A DNA stretch of 43,963 bases from Urechidicola sp. (lineage in GTDB: Bacteria; Bacteroidota; Bacteroidia; Flavobacteriales; Flavobacteriaceae): assembly GCA_028599075.1 (NCBI GenBank), contig JAQRMW010000177.1:1-43963 (forward strand). Reading direction: 5' to 3'. How positions within the stretch are numbered: the stretch's first letter is position 1; every line of letters starts with the position of its first letter. The notes beneath the pieces are model-generated. The model had not been told where the DNA came from. It was given only the letters and a program-made list of their open reading frames with translations, and made no database searches. The translations under genes and the position numbers were made by a program. Positions 9,187 through 18,194 of this stretch are shown here, one piece after another.

Positions 9187-10233
9187 ATGAAACGGATATT
9201 TTTTGCTTGTGGCTTTATTCTTGTTTGCGGTTTTTGTTCTTCTCAAAATTCAGCTAAGAATAGCTATGTTATTAATACCATCGCTTTTTATAATCTCGAA
9301 AATTTATTTGATACTATTGACAATCCTTTAAAAAAGGATGAGTACAGTCCTATCCTCCAATTAAAAACAAATAAGTCTGAAGCTTATTGGAGTAAAATAG
9401 ATAATATGTCACGAGTATTATCAGAAATAGGAAAGGAAAAAACAGGAAAATCCGCAGCAGTTATTGGCGTCTGTGAAATTGAAAACAGCAATGTATTAGA
9501 TGATATATTAAACACCTCCTATTTTAAAAATCAACCCTATGATTACATTCATCAAGAATCTCCTGATTGGTGGGGTATTGATGTTGCATTAATTTATAAT
9601 ACGACTTTATTTAGTCCATCTGATTATAAATCTTTTGAGTTAAAAGCATGGAATGATAAAGGTTATCGTGTTAAAACAAGAAGCCAATTATTAGTGTCTG
9701 GATATTTAGACAATGAACTTATACACCTAATCATTAACCATTGGCCATCACAGAGAAGCGGTAAAGATAAAACAGCTTATTTAAGAAAGAAATCCGCCGA
9801 ACTCACTTTAAGTATTTTAAACCAAATTAAATTAGAAGAGTCAAATAGTAAAATAATTATTATGGGTGATTTTAATGACAACCCAACAGATGAAAGTATT
9901 AAAAAAACTTTAGGAGCTAAACCAGAAAAAAAGAAATTGAAAGAAAATGATTTATACAACCCTTTTGAAAACATGTTTAAAAAAGGCATGGGATCACTCG
10001 GGTTTAGAGATAATGTAAATCTGTTTGACCAACTAATTTTAACGTCAAATTTATCTATTAATAATTACAAAAATTATCAGTTTTACAAAGCAGGAATTTA
10101 TAACCCAACATATTTAACAACAAAACAAGGAAGGTATAAAGGCTATCCGTTTAGAAGTTTTTCTAACAATCAATTTACAGGTGGTTATAGTGATCACTAC
10201 CCTGTATATATTTATTTGATTCGCGAACAATAA
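9187..10233 (+). CDS. Secreted endonuclease/exonuclease/phosphatase family protein (copy 2)
   Basis: A 348-residue paralogue of the preceding gene, aligning over its full length without large gaps and roughly half identical by eye. A signal peptide ends near CSSQ. The EEP motifs are all kept: FYNLENLFDTI, GVCEIEN, INHWPSQRSG, MGDFND and GGYSDHYPVYI. Differences cluster in loops: WWGIDVAL replaces RGIDVAL and the C-terminal third varies, which could change substrate preference after a tandem duplication (inference). The 183-bp gap from copy 1 holds a dispersed repeat, so co-transcription with copy 1 is uncertain. I see no clear -7 element. Confidence 0.88.
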   Translation: MKRIFFACGFILVCGFCSSQNSAKNSYVINTIAFYNLENLFDTIDNPLKKDEYSPILQLKTNKSEAYWSKIDNMSRVLSEIGKEKTGKSAAVIGVCEIENSNVLDDILNTSYFKNQPYDYIHQESPDWWGIDVALIYNTTLFSPSDYKSFELKAWNDKGYRVKTRSQLLVSGYLDNELIHLIINHWPSQRSGKDKTAYLRKKSAELTLSILNQIKLEESNSKIIIMGDFNDNPTDESIKKTLGAKPEKKKLKENDLYNPFENMFKKGMGSLGFRDNVNLFDQLILTSNLSINNYKNYQFYKAGIYNPTYLTTKQGRYKGYPFRSFSNNQFTGGYSDHYPVYIYLIREQ

Positions 10234-10296
10234 TTGCTGGCATATTTTTTGCTAATTTTACACGAAACTAAATAATCAAATTAAACTTTATTTATT

Positions 10297-11001
10297 ATGA
10301 AAAAATTATTTTTTACTCTTTTTATTATTCCGGCACTCCTTATTGCCCAAGAAGAAGATGCTATTCTAAATGATGCAATAAATAGAAATTCTAGCAACGC
10401 TTTGCGAATAAACTACAAAACAGAGAATAAAGGAAATCCATATTTGTATGACGAGTGGAAAAAAGGTTATTTAGTTATTAATGATACTGTTATTTCTAAA
10501 CAAGATAAATTGCAAATGGATTTAGAAAAAGGAGAATTAATAGTTGGTATGGGTGAGGGTAGAGGAACAATAATTGATGATAAATCAGTTACTGGATTTG
10601 CCATTAATAAGCCAGATAACCTTAATAAACATTTTTATGTACGCTTAGAGCCATCACAGTTTGAAGATACAGACAGAACCTCTCAATTTTATGAAGTGAT
10701 TTCTAATCTAGAAAAAACAAACTATTTAGTAAAGGAGGTACAAAAGTATCTATATGACCCTAATAGGAGCAGAGGGTATCAAACGGAAAACAGTTTGCCA
10801 ATGGAATGGAAAAAAAGAACCTATTACTTTATTAAAAACAGTAGCGGTAAATACATTAAAACCAAACTAAATAAAAAAGCAGTCCTTAAGGTTTTGAGTG
10901 ATAAAAACAAAGAGGTAAAATCTTATGTAGCATCAAATAAAATTAATTTTAAAAAAGAACATGATGTGGTAAAGCTTTTAAATTACTATCACAGTTTATA
11001 A
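10297..11001 (+). CDS. Secreted protein of unknown function
   Basis: A 234-residue protein with a signal peptide (MKKLFFTLFIIPALLIAQEE, cut after about residue 18). The rest is charged and Lys-rich with no membrane segment or motif I recognise. Features include NPYLYDEWKKGYLVINDTV near residue 50, a glycine-rich turn LIVGMGEGRGTII near 85 and a C-terminal helix-rich tail ending NYYHSL. It may be a periplasmic protein of a flavobacterial hypothetical family. It is 63 bases after the second EEP gene in the same direction and ends at a strong terminator, so it may be the last gene of that unit. No function is proposed. Confidence 0.75.
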   Translation: MKKLFFTLFIIPALLIAQEEDAILNDAINRNSSNALRINYKTENKGNPYLYDEWKKGYLVINDTVISKQDKLQMDLEKGELIVGMGEGRGTIIDDKSVTGFAINKPDNLNKHFYVRLEPSQFEDTDRTSQFYEVISNLEKTNYLVKEVQKYLYDPNRSRGYQTENSLPMEWKKRTYYFIKNSSGKYIKTKLNKKAVLKVLSDKNKEVKSYVASNKINFKKEHDVVKLLNYYHSL

Positions 11002-11028
11002 TAACGTAGGTTTATAAAACTCTTACAG

Positions 11029-11058
11029 CCACTACCTAAATTAGGTAGTGGTTTTTTT
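11029..11058 (+). terminator. Rho-independent terminator
   Basis: CCACTACCTAA and TTAGGTAGTGG form a perfect 11-bp stem with a one-base loop (11029-11051), followed by seven T. It ends the plus-strand EEP/hypothetical unit. The T tract overlaps the recJ stop codon on the other strand. No T tract follows it in the minus direction, so it should work on the plus strand only. Confidence 0.85.
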
Positions 11059-12754
11059 ATTCCTCTTGAATGTCTTTCAGCATTAATTGTATCGATGTAG
11101 TTCCGTTCCAATGGTTTTCGTCAATGGTAAAAGCAGCTTTAAAAGATTTTCCATTTCCAATTAGTTGTAATTTATCTCCTAAACCAAAACCGATAGCATT
11201 GTATGTTTTTTGGTCAGCACCAGCTAAAATATTTAATTTAAGGTGACTTTTATCTGCCCCCACTTGTTTACCATAACCATTATCTCTTAATCCACTTGTC
11301 ATAAAAACAGGATGCATATTTAAGGGGCCGAAAGGGGCAAATTGTTTTAATATCCGAAAAAGTTTTGGTGAAATATCACTTAACTCTATTTCTGAGTTGA
11401 TAGATAATTGAGGTGTTTTTAATTCTTCTGGCATTGTTTTTTTAACAACATCTTCAAACTTCAATTTAAACTTCTCATAGTTTTCTGGTAATAGTGTTAA
11501 ACCAGCTGCATACTTATGTCCTCCAAATTGTTCTACAAATTCTGAGCATTGATCAATAGCATTATACACATCAAAACCTTTAACTGATCTTGCCGATGCA
11601 GCATATCTATCACCACTTTTTGTAAAAACTAAGGTAGGTCTATAATAAGTTTCTATCAATCTAGAAGCCACAATACCAATAACACCTTTATGCCAAGTTT
11701 CGCTATAAACAACAGTCGAAAGGTTTTGTTGTTCATTAGTTGCTTTAATTTGTTCGAGAGCTTCATCTGTTATTTTTTTATCTAGTTCTTTTCTGTCTGA
11801 ATTAAATTTTTCAATTCCACTTGCCAATTTTAAGGCTGATTCAAAGTCTGTTTGAGTTAAAATATCAACCGCATGCTGACCGTGTTTCATTCGTCCTGCA
11901 GCATTAATTCGAGGGGCAATTACAAAAACAACATCAGTAATTGTCAATTCTTTTCTATCTAATTGATGAATCAAAGCTTTGATTCCAACTCTTGGGTTTT
12001 TATTAATTACTTGTAATCCATGATATGCCAATACACGATTTTCTCCAGACATCGGAACAATATCTGCTGCAATTGCCGTGGCAACCAAATCTAAATACGG
12101 AATTAAATCCTCTATCTTTTGTTGCTGATTTATAGCCAATGCCTGAATCAATTTAAATCCAACACCGCAACCACACAATTCGTCATAGGGATAGTTACAA
12201 TCTTCTTGTTTTGGGTCTAAAACGGCTACTGCTTTCGGAATTTCACCACCCGGTCTGTGATGATCACAAATAATAAAATCAATATTTTTATCTGATGCGT
12301 AATCAACTTTATCAATAGCTTTGATACCACAGTCTAACGCAATAATAAGTGAGAAATCATTGTCATGAGCAAAATCAATCCCTTTATAAGAAACGCCATA
12401 ACCCTCATCATATCTATCAGGAATATAGGTTGCAACATTAGGATATAGCGACAACAAATAAGAAGACATTAATGAAACGGCAGTAGTACCATCAACATCA
12501 TAATCGCCATATACCAAAACATTTTCGTTGTTGGCAATTGCTTTTTCAATGCGCGTAACCGCCACATCCATATCTTTCATTAAATATGGGTCGTGTAAAT
12601 CTTTTAAGCTTGGACGAAAAAAATGTTTAGCATCTTTAAAAGTTTCAATGTCTCGCTGCACCAATAATTTGGCAATCAAAATATCTACTCCCAAATCATT
12701 TGCGAGCGTAGATACTTTTTCAGCATCAGGCTGTTCTTTTAAAATCCAACGCAT
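11057..12754 (-). CDS. recJ: Single-stranded-DNA-specific exonuclease RecJ
   Basis: A 565-residue DHH-family 5'-to-3' exonuclease acting on single-stranded DNA in recombination and mismatch/base-excision repair. Motifs: I GDYDVDGT (83-90), DCG (141-143), the eponymous DHH (164-166) and the DHHA1-type GGHK segment (QFGGHKYAAG, ~410). An OB-like C-terminal region follows. Length is normal. It starts 16 bases after the OsmC-like gene, with which it is probably co-transcribed. Confidence 0.97.
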   Translation of the reverse strand: MRWILKEQPDAEKVSTLANDLGVDILIAKLLVQRDIETFKDAKHFFRPSLKDLHDPYLMKDMDVAVTRIEKAIANNENVLVYGDYDVDGTTAVSLMSSYLLSLYPNVATYIPDRYDEGYGVSYKGIDFAHDNDFSLIIALDCGIKAIDKVDYASDKNIDFIICDHHRPGGEIPKAVAVLDPKQEDCNYPYDELCGCGVGFKLIQALAINQQQKIEDLIPYLDLVATAIAADIVPMSGENRVLAYHGLQVINKNPRVGIKALIHQLDRKELTITDVVFVIAPRINAAGRMKHGQHAVDILTQTDFESALKLASGIEKFNSDRKELDKKITDEALEQIKATNEQQNLSTVVYSETWHKGVIGIVASRLIETYYRPTLVFTKSGDRYAASARSVKGFDVYNAIDQCSEFVEQFGGHKYAAGLTLLPENYEKFKLKFEDVVKKTMPEELKTPQLSINSEIELSDISPKLFRILKQFAPFGPLNMHPVFMTSGLRDNGYGKQVGADKSHLKLNILAGADQKTYNAIGFGLGDKLQLIGNGKSFKAAFTIDENHWNGTTSIQLMLKDIQEE

Positions 12755-12770
12755 TTTTTATAGCATTTTT

Positions 12771-13184
12771 TTACTGTTCTATATATTCTACATTCACAGT
12801 TACATCCGTAAATTTACGAAACATTTCCATCACACCACAATAGCGCTCAACAGATAAGTCAACCGCCTTCTGAATTTTACCCTTTTTAAAATCGGATCCA
12901 AAAAACTGATAGGTCACCACTACATCTTTATATATTTTTGGATGCTCATCAGTTAACTCAGCAGCTACCTCTACTTTAAAATCATCTACCTCAGCACGCA
13001 TTTTTTTTAAGAGAGAAACAATATCTAACGCTCCACAACCTGCAAGCGAACTCAACATTAATGCCTTTGGACGCACCCCAATACTTTCAACTCCTTCTGC
13101 GGGTGCATCAATCATAATTGTATTGTCTCCTTGGTTGGATTCAAACAAGTTTTCACCCTTCCAATTCATTTTTATTTTTGCCAT
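12771..13184 (-). CDS. OsmC family peroxiredoxin-like protein
   Basis: A 137-residue OsmC/Ohr fold protein. The two conserved cysteines are present: Cys50 in SLAGCGALDIVSLL and Cys116 in RYCGVM, the pair that reduces organic hydroperoxides in characterised members. The substrate of this YhfA-like subgroup is not established. It is the first gene of a two-gene unit with recJ (16-base gap), linking oxidative-stress defence with DNA repair by position only. Confidence 0.92.
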   Translation of the reverse strand: MAKIKMNWKGENLFESNQGDNTIMIDAPAEGVESIGVRPKALMLSSLAGCGALDIVSLLKKMRAEVDDFKVEVAAELTDEHPKIYKDVVVTYQFFGSDFKKGKIQKAVDLSVERYCGVMEMFRKFTDVTVNVEYIEQ

Positions 13185-13270
13185 ATTATTAGTTTATTAA
13201 GTTTCAAAATTAAGCAAATATTGTGTCGGATTTTCGTAATATTGTTTACAATTTTTAAATTTTTTATTTC

Positions 13271-14893
13271 ATGAAAAGGATTCACGGACAATTTGTAGAT
13301 ATATTAGGGAAGCGTATTTTTTCGGCCGAAGTAAGTATTGAAAATGGGAGAATAAAATCCGTTTTAGAAAAAGAACATTCCAATAAAAATTTCATCCTTC
13401 CTGGATTTGTCAATGCACATATTCATATAGAAAGTTCTATGTTAGTTCCTTCAGAGTTTGCTAGAATAGCGGTGTTACATGGTACTGTTGCAACCATTTC
13501 TGACCCTCATGAAATAGCCAATGTATTGGGTAAAGATGGTGTTTATTATATGATTGAAAACGGAAAGAAAGTTCCGTTAAAATTTCATTTTGGCGCACCT
13601 TCTTGCGTTCCTGCAACAAGTTTTGAAACTGCGGGTGCTGTAATTGATTCTGATGGAATCAAAGAACTAATGGCTTCTCCAGACATTAATTATTTAGCTG
13701 AGATGATGAATTATCCCGGGGTTTTATTTGAAGATGAAGAAGTCCTTAAAAAAATTGCATGGGCAAAACATTTTAACAAACCGGTGGATGGGCATGCGCC
13801 TGGATTAAGAGGAGCCGATGCTAAAAAATATATTGATGCGGGTATCTCTACCGATCATGAATGTTTTACTTATGATGAGGCAAAAGAGAAATTATCCTAC
13901 GGAATGAAAATTTTAATTCGCGAAGGGTCTGCTGCAAAAAACTTTGAAGCCTTGATAGGTTTACTTCCAGAACATTTTGCAAACATGATGTTTTGTTCTG
14001 ATGACAAACCCCCAGATGATTTAATTTTAGGACATATTAATCAGTTGTGTGCTAGAGCAGTTGCTAAAGGAATTGATGTTTTCAAAGTATTGCAATCGGC
14101 GTGTATCAATCCTGTAAAACATTACAACATGAATGTTGGTTTATTAAATGTTGGTGACACTGCTGATTTTATCGTGGTAGAAGATTTAAAAAACTTCAAG
14201 GTTGTACAAACGTATATTGATGGTGAACCTGTTGCTGAAAACGGGCAGTCATTTGTTGAGCAAGTTTCGTTTGAATCACCCAATAATTTTAATGTAGATT
14301 CAAAATCTATTGAAGATTTTAGAGTAGAGGCTACTGGAAATAAAATTAGAGTAATTGAAGCTTTAGAAGGGCAATTAATCACAAATGAGATTCATGCAGA
14401 ATCATTAATTGAAAACGGAAATTTAGTTTCGGATGTAAAAAAAGATGTTTTAAAAATGACGGTGGTGAATCGTTATCAAAACACAGAACCATCCATTGCT
14501 TTTATCAAAAACTTTGGATTACAAAAAGGAGCTATTGCTAGTTCGGTTGCTCATGATTGTCATAATATTGTTGTGGTTGGAACGAGTGATGAAGAAATTT
14601 GTAAAGCAGTAAATCTGATTATTAAAAATAAAGGCGGAGTCTGTGCTGTTGATGGAGAAACTCAAAAGTCATTGGCATTACCTGTTGCCGGAATCATGAG
14701 CGACCAAGATGGTTGGACTGCAGGAAAAGCATATCAAGAAATAGATGCTATGGCAAAAGAATTAGGTTCTAATTTAAAAGCACCATTTATGACTTTATCG
14801 TTTATGGCTTTGTTGGTAATACCAGATTTAAAATTATCGGACAAAGGCTTGTTTAGCGGTTCTAAATTTGAGTTTGTCAACTTGCAGATGTAG
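13271..14893 (+). CDS. ade: Adenine deaminase
   Basis: A 540-residue amidohydrolase-superfamily enzyme converting adenine to hypoxanthine in purine salvage. Metal-binding and family motifs: [10 protein letters not shown] (49-58), [16 protein letters not shown] (~77-92), DGHAPGL, a STDHECFT stretch and [10 protein letters not shown]. The C-terminal adenine-deaminase domain contains [18 protein letters not shown]. Length is slightly below Bacillus Ade but complete. It is monocistronic and divergent from the OsmC-recJ pair across 86 bases. Confidence 0.96.
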   Translation: MKRIHGQFVDILGKRIFSAEVSIENGRIKSVLEKEHSNKNFILPGFVNAHIHIESSMLVPSEFARIAVLHGTVATISDPHEIANVLGKDGVYYMIENGKKVPLKFHFGAPSCVPATSFETAGAVIDSDGIKELMASPDINYLAEMMNYPGVLFEDEEVLKKIAWAKHFNKPVDGHAPGLRGADAKKYIDAGISTDHECFTYDEAKEKLSYGMKILIREGSAAKNFEALIGLLPEHFANMMFCSDDKPPDDLILGHINQLCARAVAKGIDVFKVLQSACINPVKHYNMNVGLLNVGDTADFIVVEDLKNFKVVQTYIDGEPVAENGQSFVEQVSFESPNNFNVDSKSIEDFRVEATGNKIRVIEALEGQLITNEIHAESLIENGNLVSDVKKDVLKMTVVNRYQNTEPSIAFIKNFGLQKGAIASSVAHDCHNIVVVGTSDEEICKAVNLIIKNKGGVCAVDGETQKSLALPVAGIMSDQDGWTAGKAYQEIDAMAKELGSNLKAPFMTLSFMALLVIPDLKLSDKGLFSGSKFEFVNLQM

Positions 14894-14896
14894 ATT

Positions 14897-15014
14897 GTCA
14901 TGTTGAGCGCAGTCGAAACATCTCATTGTATTCCTGCGAAGGCAGGAATCTAAACCCAGTTTAGAAGAGTGACAAATCGATTTAATATGGATTCCCGTTT
15001 GCATGGGGAAGACA
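14897..15014. repeat. Cluster of three short dispersed repeats
   Basis: Three elements lie in a row after ade: a TGTCATGTTGAGCGCAGTCG element (14897-14925), a palindrome ATTCCTGCGAAGGCAGGAAT (14930-14949) and a degenerate ATTCCCGTTTGCATGGGGAA element (14991-15010). The second pairs ATTCCTGC with GCAGGAAT exactly. A short ORF over this stretch is spurious. Confidence 0.65.
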
Positions 15015-15043
15015 ATAAAAAGATTATTTCTAATTTCGTAAAT

Positions 15044-15721
15044 CTAACTTTTAGATTTTCCACCAACCACAATCACAATTTCACCTTTGGGTGGTTTATT
15101 GGTATAATATGCCAAGACTTCTGTTGCAGTTCCTCTAATGGTTTCTTCAAACAATTTGGTTAATTCTCGCGAAACGGATACTTGTCTGTCATTACCAAAA
15201 TACTCAGCAAAATGCCCTAAGGTTTTTATCAGTTTATGAGGAGATTCGTAAAAAATCATTGTTCTAGTTTCTTCTGCTAACAACTTTAATCGAGTTTGAC
15301 GCCCTTTTTTTACGGGTAAAAACCCTTCAAAAACAAACTTATCATTTGGCAATCCACTATTAACCAAAGCAGGGACAAATGCCGTTGCGCCAGGTAAGCA
15401 TTCCACTTCAATATCATTTTCTATACAAGCACGTGTCAATAAAAATCCGGGATCAGAAATGGCTGGAGTCCCAGCATCAGAAATTAATGCAACAGTTTCT
15501 CCACTTTTAATTCTATCTACCAATCTATCAACCATTTTATGCTCGTTATGCATATGATGCGATTGCATGTGAGTCGCAATCTCAAAATGCTTTAATAATT
15601 TTCCAGAAGTTCGGGTGTCTTCTGCTAAAATTAAATCGACTTCTTTTAAAACCTTAATGGCTCTAAAAGTCATGTCGTCAAGATTTCCGATGGGAGTTGG
15701 AACTAAATATAGTTTGGACAT
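15044..15721 (-). CDS. rsmI: 16S rRNA (cytidine(1402)-2'-O)-methyltransferase RsmI
   Basis: A 225-residue SAM-dependent methyltransferase of the tetrapyrrole-methylase fold that 2'-O-methylates C1402 in the ribosomal decoding centre. Diagnostic segments: LYLVPTPIGNLDDMTFRA (4-21), LAEDTRTSGKLL (33-44) and SDAGTPAISDPG (81-92). A later SRELTKLFEE motif is also typical. It lacks the C-terminal extension of the E. coli enzyme, which is usual in Bacteroidota. Flanked by repeat clusters on both sides, so monocistronic. Confidence 0.96.
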   Translation of the reverse strand: MSKLYLVPTPIGNLDDMTFRAIKVLKEVDLILAEDTRTSGKLLKHFEIATHMQSHHMHNEHKMVDRLVDRIKSGETVALISDAGTPAISDPGFLLTRACIENDIEVECLPGATAFVPALVNSGLPNDKFVFEGFLPVKKGRQTRLKLLAEETRTMIFYESPHKLIKTLGHFAEYFGNDRQVSVSRELTKLFEETIRGTATEVLAYYTNKPPKGEIVIVVGGKSKS

Positions 15722-15768
15722 TTGTACGTTTTCTAAAATGCGAAGTTACGAAGAAAAAACCTTGAATT

Positions 15769-15859
15769 ATGTCATTTCGAAATGAACATAAGTGATTGAG
15801 AAATCTCATAACAAATATTAGTAATAATGAGATATCTCACATTCGTTCGATATGACAAT
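15769..15859. repeat. Long imperfect inverted repeat built from GTCATT-type elements
   Basis: Two opposed copies, 15769-15810 (ATGTCATTTCGAAATGAA ... GAGAAATCTCAT) and 15827-15859 (ATGAGATATCTCAC ... TCGTTCGATATGACAAT), form a ~90-base imperfect hairpin around a ~16-base AT-rich loop. It is the most complete form of the repeat also seen near 3283 and 14897. It could be a non-autonomous palindromic element (MITE or REP-like); no transposase is nearby. Confidence 0.65.
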
Positions 15860-15862
15860 TAT

Positions 15863-15930
15863 TGTCTTTCCCGTGAAAACGGGAAACCACTTTTTGTTTA
15901 TCTGGATTCCGCATCAAGTGCGGAAAGACA
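15863..15930. repeat. Two adjacent short palindromic repeats
   Basis: GTCTTTCCCGTGAAAACGGGAA (CCCGT/ACGGG stem, 15863-15884) is followed by GGATTCCGCATCAAGTGCGGAA (TTCCGCA/TGCGGAA stem, 15904-15925). Both belong to the same short-repeat family as at 20770. Confidence 0.6.
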
Positions 15931-15938
15931 AAATTATA

Positions 15939-16283
15939 TTACTTCTTTCTTGTAAAATAAGAAACCAATAATAAAATCATTGATATAGTTGGAAACGGAT
16001 CAACCTCTCTAACCATCAAGTGAGCAAAAAAAGCCAATACAAAATTGAAGAAAAATCCAGCATAAGTCAATTCTACTAAAACTCGATTCTTATTAAATAA
16101 AATCACTAAAGAGCCAATAATTTTTGCAGCGGCTAAAGGGTAAATTAAATAGACTGGGTATCCATATCGTTCAAAATACATTACCAAGACATCATAATAA
16201 ATAACATACAAAACACCTATAAGAATCAGCAAACTAAATAATGAATAAGTCGCGATTTGATGTGTGGTTTTTCTATTAAGCAT
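15939..16283 (-). CDS. Small DoxX-like membrane protein
   Basis: A 114-residue integral membrane protein with four hydrophobic segments, consistent with the DoxX/DoxX-like fold (one segment contains GYPVYLIYPLAAAKIIGSL, matching the typical P-LAAAKI-GS pattern). The ATG at 16283 is preferred; an upstream in-frame TTG at 16301 would be weaker, and a TATATTTG -7 element at 16304-16311 lies correctly for 16283. Function unknown; DoxX-like proteins are tied to quinone or thiol metabolism in some species. Divergent from aspS. Confidence 0.8.
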   Translation of the reverse strand: MLNRKTTHQIATYSLFSLLILIGVLYVIYYDVLVMYFERYGYPVYLIYPLAAAKIIGSLVILFNKNRVLVELTYAGFFFNFVLAFFAHLMVREVDPFPTISMILLLVSYFTRKK

Positions 16284-16303
16284 AAAATCATAAGGTTTCA
16301 AAA

Positions 16304-16311
16304 CAAATATA
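16304..16311 (-). promoter_or_regulatory. -7 element of DoxX-like gene
   Basis: Minus-strand TATATTTG matches TAnnTTTG exactly and lies 20 bases upstream of the ATG at 16283. Confidence 0.55.
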
Positions 16312-16343
16312 GCAACTATCTTTTACAAGATTAGTTTAATCAC

Positions 16344-16351
16344 TAAATTTG
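16344..16351 (+). promoter_or_regulatory. -7 element of aspS
   Basis: TAAATTTG matches TAnnTTTG, 23 bases upstream of the aspS ATG. No clear TTG at -33. Confidence 0.5.
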
Positions 16352-16373
16352 CAGTCAATTTTTTAAGATACTT

Positions 16374-18128
16374 ATGTATAGAAATCATACAAATGGAGCG
16401 TTGCGCTTAGCCAATGTAAATGAAGAAGTTACACTTGCAGGATGGGTGCAAAAAGTAAGAAATAAAGGTTTTATGGTTTGGGTAGATTTACGTGATCGTT
16501 ACGGAATTACTCAATTGATTTTTGACGAAGAAAGAACAGATGCTACCGTTTTTGAACTTGCTAAAACATTAGGACGTGAATTTGTGATTCAGGTTAAAGG
16601 AACTGTGATTGAGCGTCAGTCTAAAAACCCAAAAATGGACACTGGTGATATCGAAATTCTAGTTTCTGAATTGACTGTTTTAAATGCATCTAAAACTCCA
16701 CCTTTTACAATTGAAGATGAAACTGATGGGGGTGAAGAATTGCGTATGCAATATCGTTATTTGGATATTAGAAGAAATCCTGTAAAAGAGAATTTAATTT
16801 TCAGATCTAAGGTAACGCAAGAGGTTCGTAATTATTTATCTTCTGATGGGTTTATAGAAGTAGAGACTCCGTATTTAATAAAATCTACTCCAGAAGGAGC
16901 ACGAGATTTTGTGGTACCAAGTCGTATGAATGAAGGACAGTTTTATGCTTTACCACAATCGCCACAAACCTTTAAGCAATTGTTGATGGTTGGTGGTATG
17001 GACAAATATTTTCAGATTGTAAAATGTTTTAGAGATGAGGATTTACGTGCAGATAGACAACCAGAATTTACACAGATAGACTGCGAAATGGCATTTATAG
17101 AGCAAGAAGATATCTTGAATGTTTTTGAAGGAATGACACGTCATTTACTAAAAGAAATTAACGGTGTTGAGGTTGGGGATTTTCCGAGAATGCAATATGA
17201 TGATGCAATGCGTTTGTACGGAAATGATAAACCAGATATCCGATTTGGAATGCAGTTTGGCGAGTTGAATGAAGTTGCGCAACACAAAGATTTTGGTGTT
17301 TTTAATAATGCCGAATTAGTAGTTGGAATTGCGGTACCAGGAGGGAACTCATACAGCCGTAAAGAAATCGACAAAATCATTGATTGGGTAAAGCGACCAC
17401 AAATTGGAGCCTTAGGAATGGTTTATTCTCGTTGCAATGACGATGGAACTTTTAAATCATCAGTAGATAAATTTTATAATCAAGATGATTTAGCAAAATG
17501 GGCTGAGGTTACCGGAGCAAAATCAGGTGATTTAATTTGTATTTTATCAGGAGACACAAATAAAGTAAGAGCACAATTAAGCGCTTTGAGAATGGAATTG
17601 GCAGAACGTTTAGGGTTAAGAGACCCAAAAGTTTTTGCACCATTATGGGTAGTAGATTTTCCGTTGTTAGAATTAGATGAAGAGACAGGAAATTACCACG
17701 CTATGCATCATCCATTTACATCACCAAAACCAGGGCAATTAGAATTGTTAGAAACCAACCCTGGAGACGTGAAAGCAAATGCTTACGATTTGGTATTGAA
17801 CGGAAATGAAATTGGTGGAGGTTCTATCAGAATTCACGATAAACAAATTCAAGCAACCATGTTAAAACATCTTGGTTTTTCTGACGAAGAAGCAAAAGCA
17901 CAATTCGGATTTTTAATGGATGCCTTTGAATATGGTGCACCTCCACATGGTGGTTTGGCATTTGGATTGGATAGATTAGTGTCAATTTTAGGAGGACAAG
18001 AAACGATACGTGACTTTATTGCTTTCCCAAAAAACAACTCAGGGCGTGACGTAATGATCGATGCACCTGCACCAATTAATGATGAACAATTAACAGAATT
18101 GAGTTTAAAACTCAATTTAAAATCATAA
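16374..18128 (+). CDS. aspS: Aspartate--tRNA ligase
   Basis: A 584-residue class II aminoacyl-tRNA synthetase charging tRNA-Asp. An N-terminal OB anticodon-binding domain (about 1-110, with [21 protein letters not shown]) precedes the catalytic core. Core motifs: [32 protein letters not shown] (motif 2) and [15 protein letters not shown] (motif 3). A bacterial GAD insertion separates motifs 2 and 3, marking it as bacterial-type AspRS. Length normal. Ends at a terminator that overlaps the ferritin promoter region. Confidence 0.98.
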   Translation: MYRNHTNGALRLANVNEEVTLAGWVQKVRNKGFMVWVDLRDRYGITQLIFDEERTDATVFELAKTLGREFVIQVKGTVIERQSKNPKMDTGDIEILVSELTVLNASKTPPFTIEDETDGGEELRMQYRYLDIRRNPVKENLIFRSKVTQEVRNYLSSDGFIEVETPYLIKSTPEGARDFVVPSRMNEGQFYALPQSPQTFKQLLMVGGMDKYFQIVKCFRDEDLRADRQPEFTQIDCEMAFIEQEDILNVFEGMTRHLLKEINGVEVGDFPRMQYDDAMRLYGNDKPDIRFGMQFGELNEVAQHKDFGVFNNAELVVGIAVPGGNSYSRKEIDKIIDWVKRPQIGALGMVYSRCNDDGTFKSSVDKFYNQDDLAKWAEVTGAKSGDLICILSGDTNKVRAQLSALRMELAERLGLRDPKVFAPLWVVDFPLLELDEETGNYHAMHHPFTSPKPGQLELLETNPGDVKANAYDLVLNGNEIGGGSIRIHDKQIQATMLKHLGFSDEEAKAQFGFLMDAFEYGAPPHGGLAFGLDRLVSILGGQETIRDFIAFPKNNSGRDVMIDAPAPINDEQLTELSLKLNLKS

Positions 18129-18132
18129 AGCT

Positions 18133-18160
18133 AAAATCCTGCTTTTGGTAGGATTTTTTT
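18133..18160 (+). terminator. Rho-independent terminator of aspS
   Basis: AAATCCT and AGGATTT form a 7-bp stem around a 9-base loop, followed by further T residues. It starts a few bases after the aspS stop. Confidence 0.7.
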
Positions 18161-18167
18161 AACTTTG
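18160..18167 (+). promoter_or_regulatory. -7 element of ferritin gene
   Basis: TAACTTTG matches TAnnTTTG, 27 bases before the ferritin ATG. It directly abuts the aspS terminator T tract. The -33 element is not evident. Confidence 0.5.
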
Positions 18168-18194
18168 AACATATAACTTAAATACCCTTTTATT

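Noticed and set aside
11022-11060. Bidirectional terminator for recJ
   Set aside because: The hairpin overlaps the recJ stop codon, but no T tract follows on the minus strand, so it is annotated only for the plus strand.
14969-15163. 64-codon ORF after adenine deaminase
   Set aside because: It starts in a repeat element and continues as an antisense reading of rsmI.
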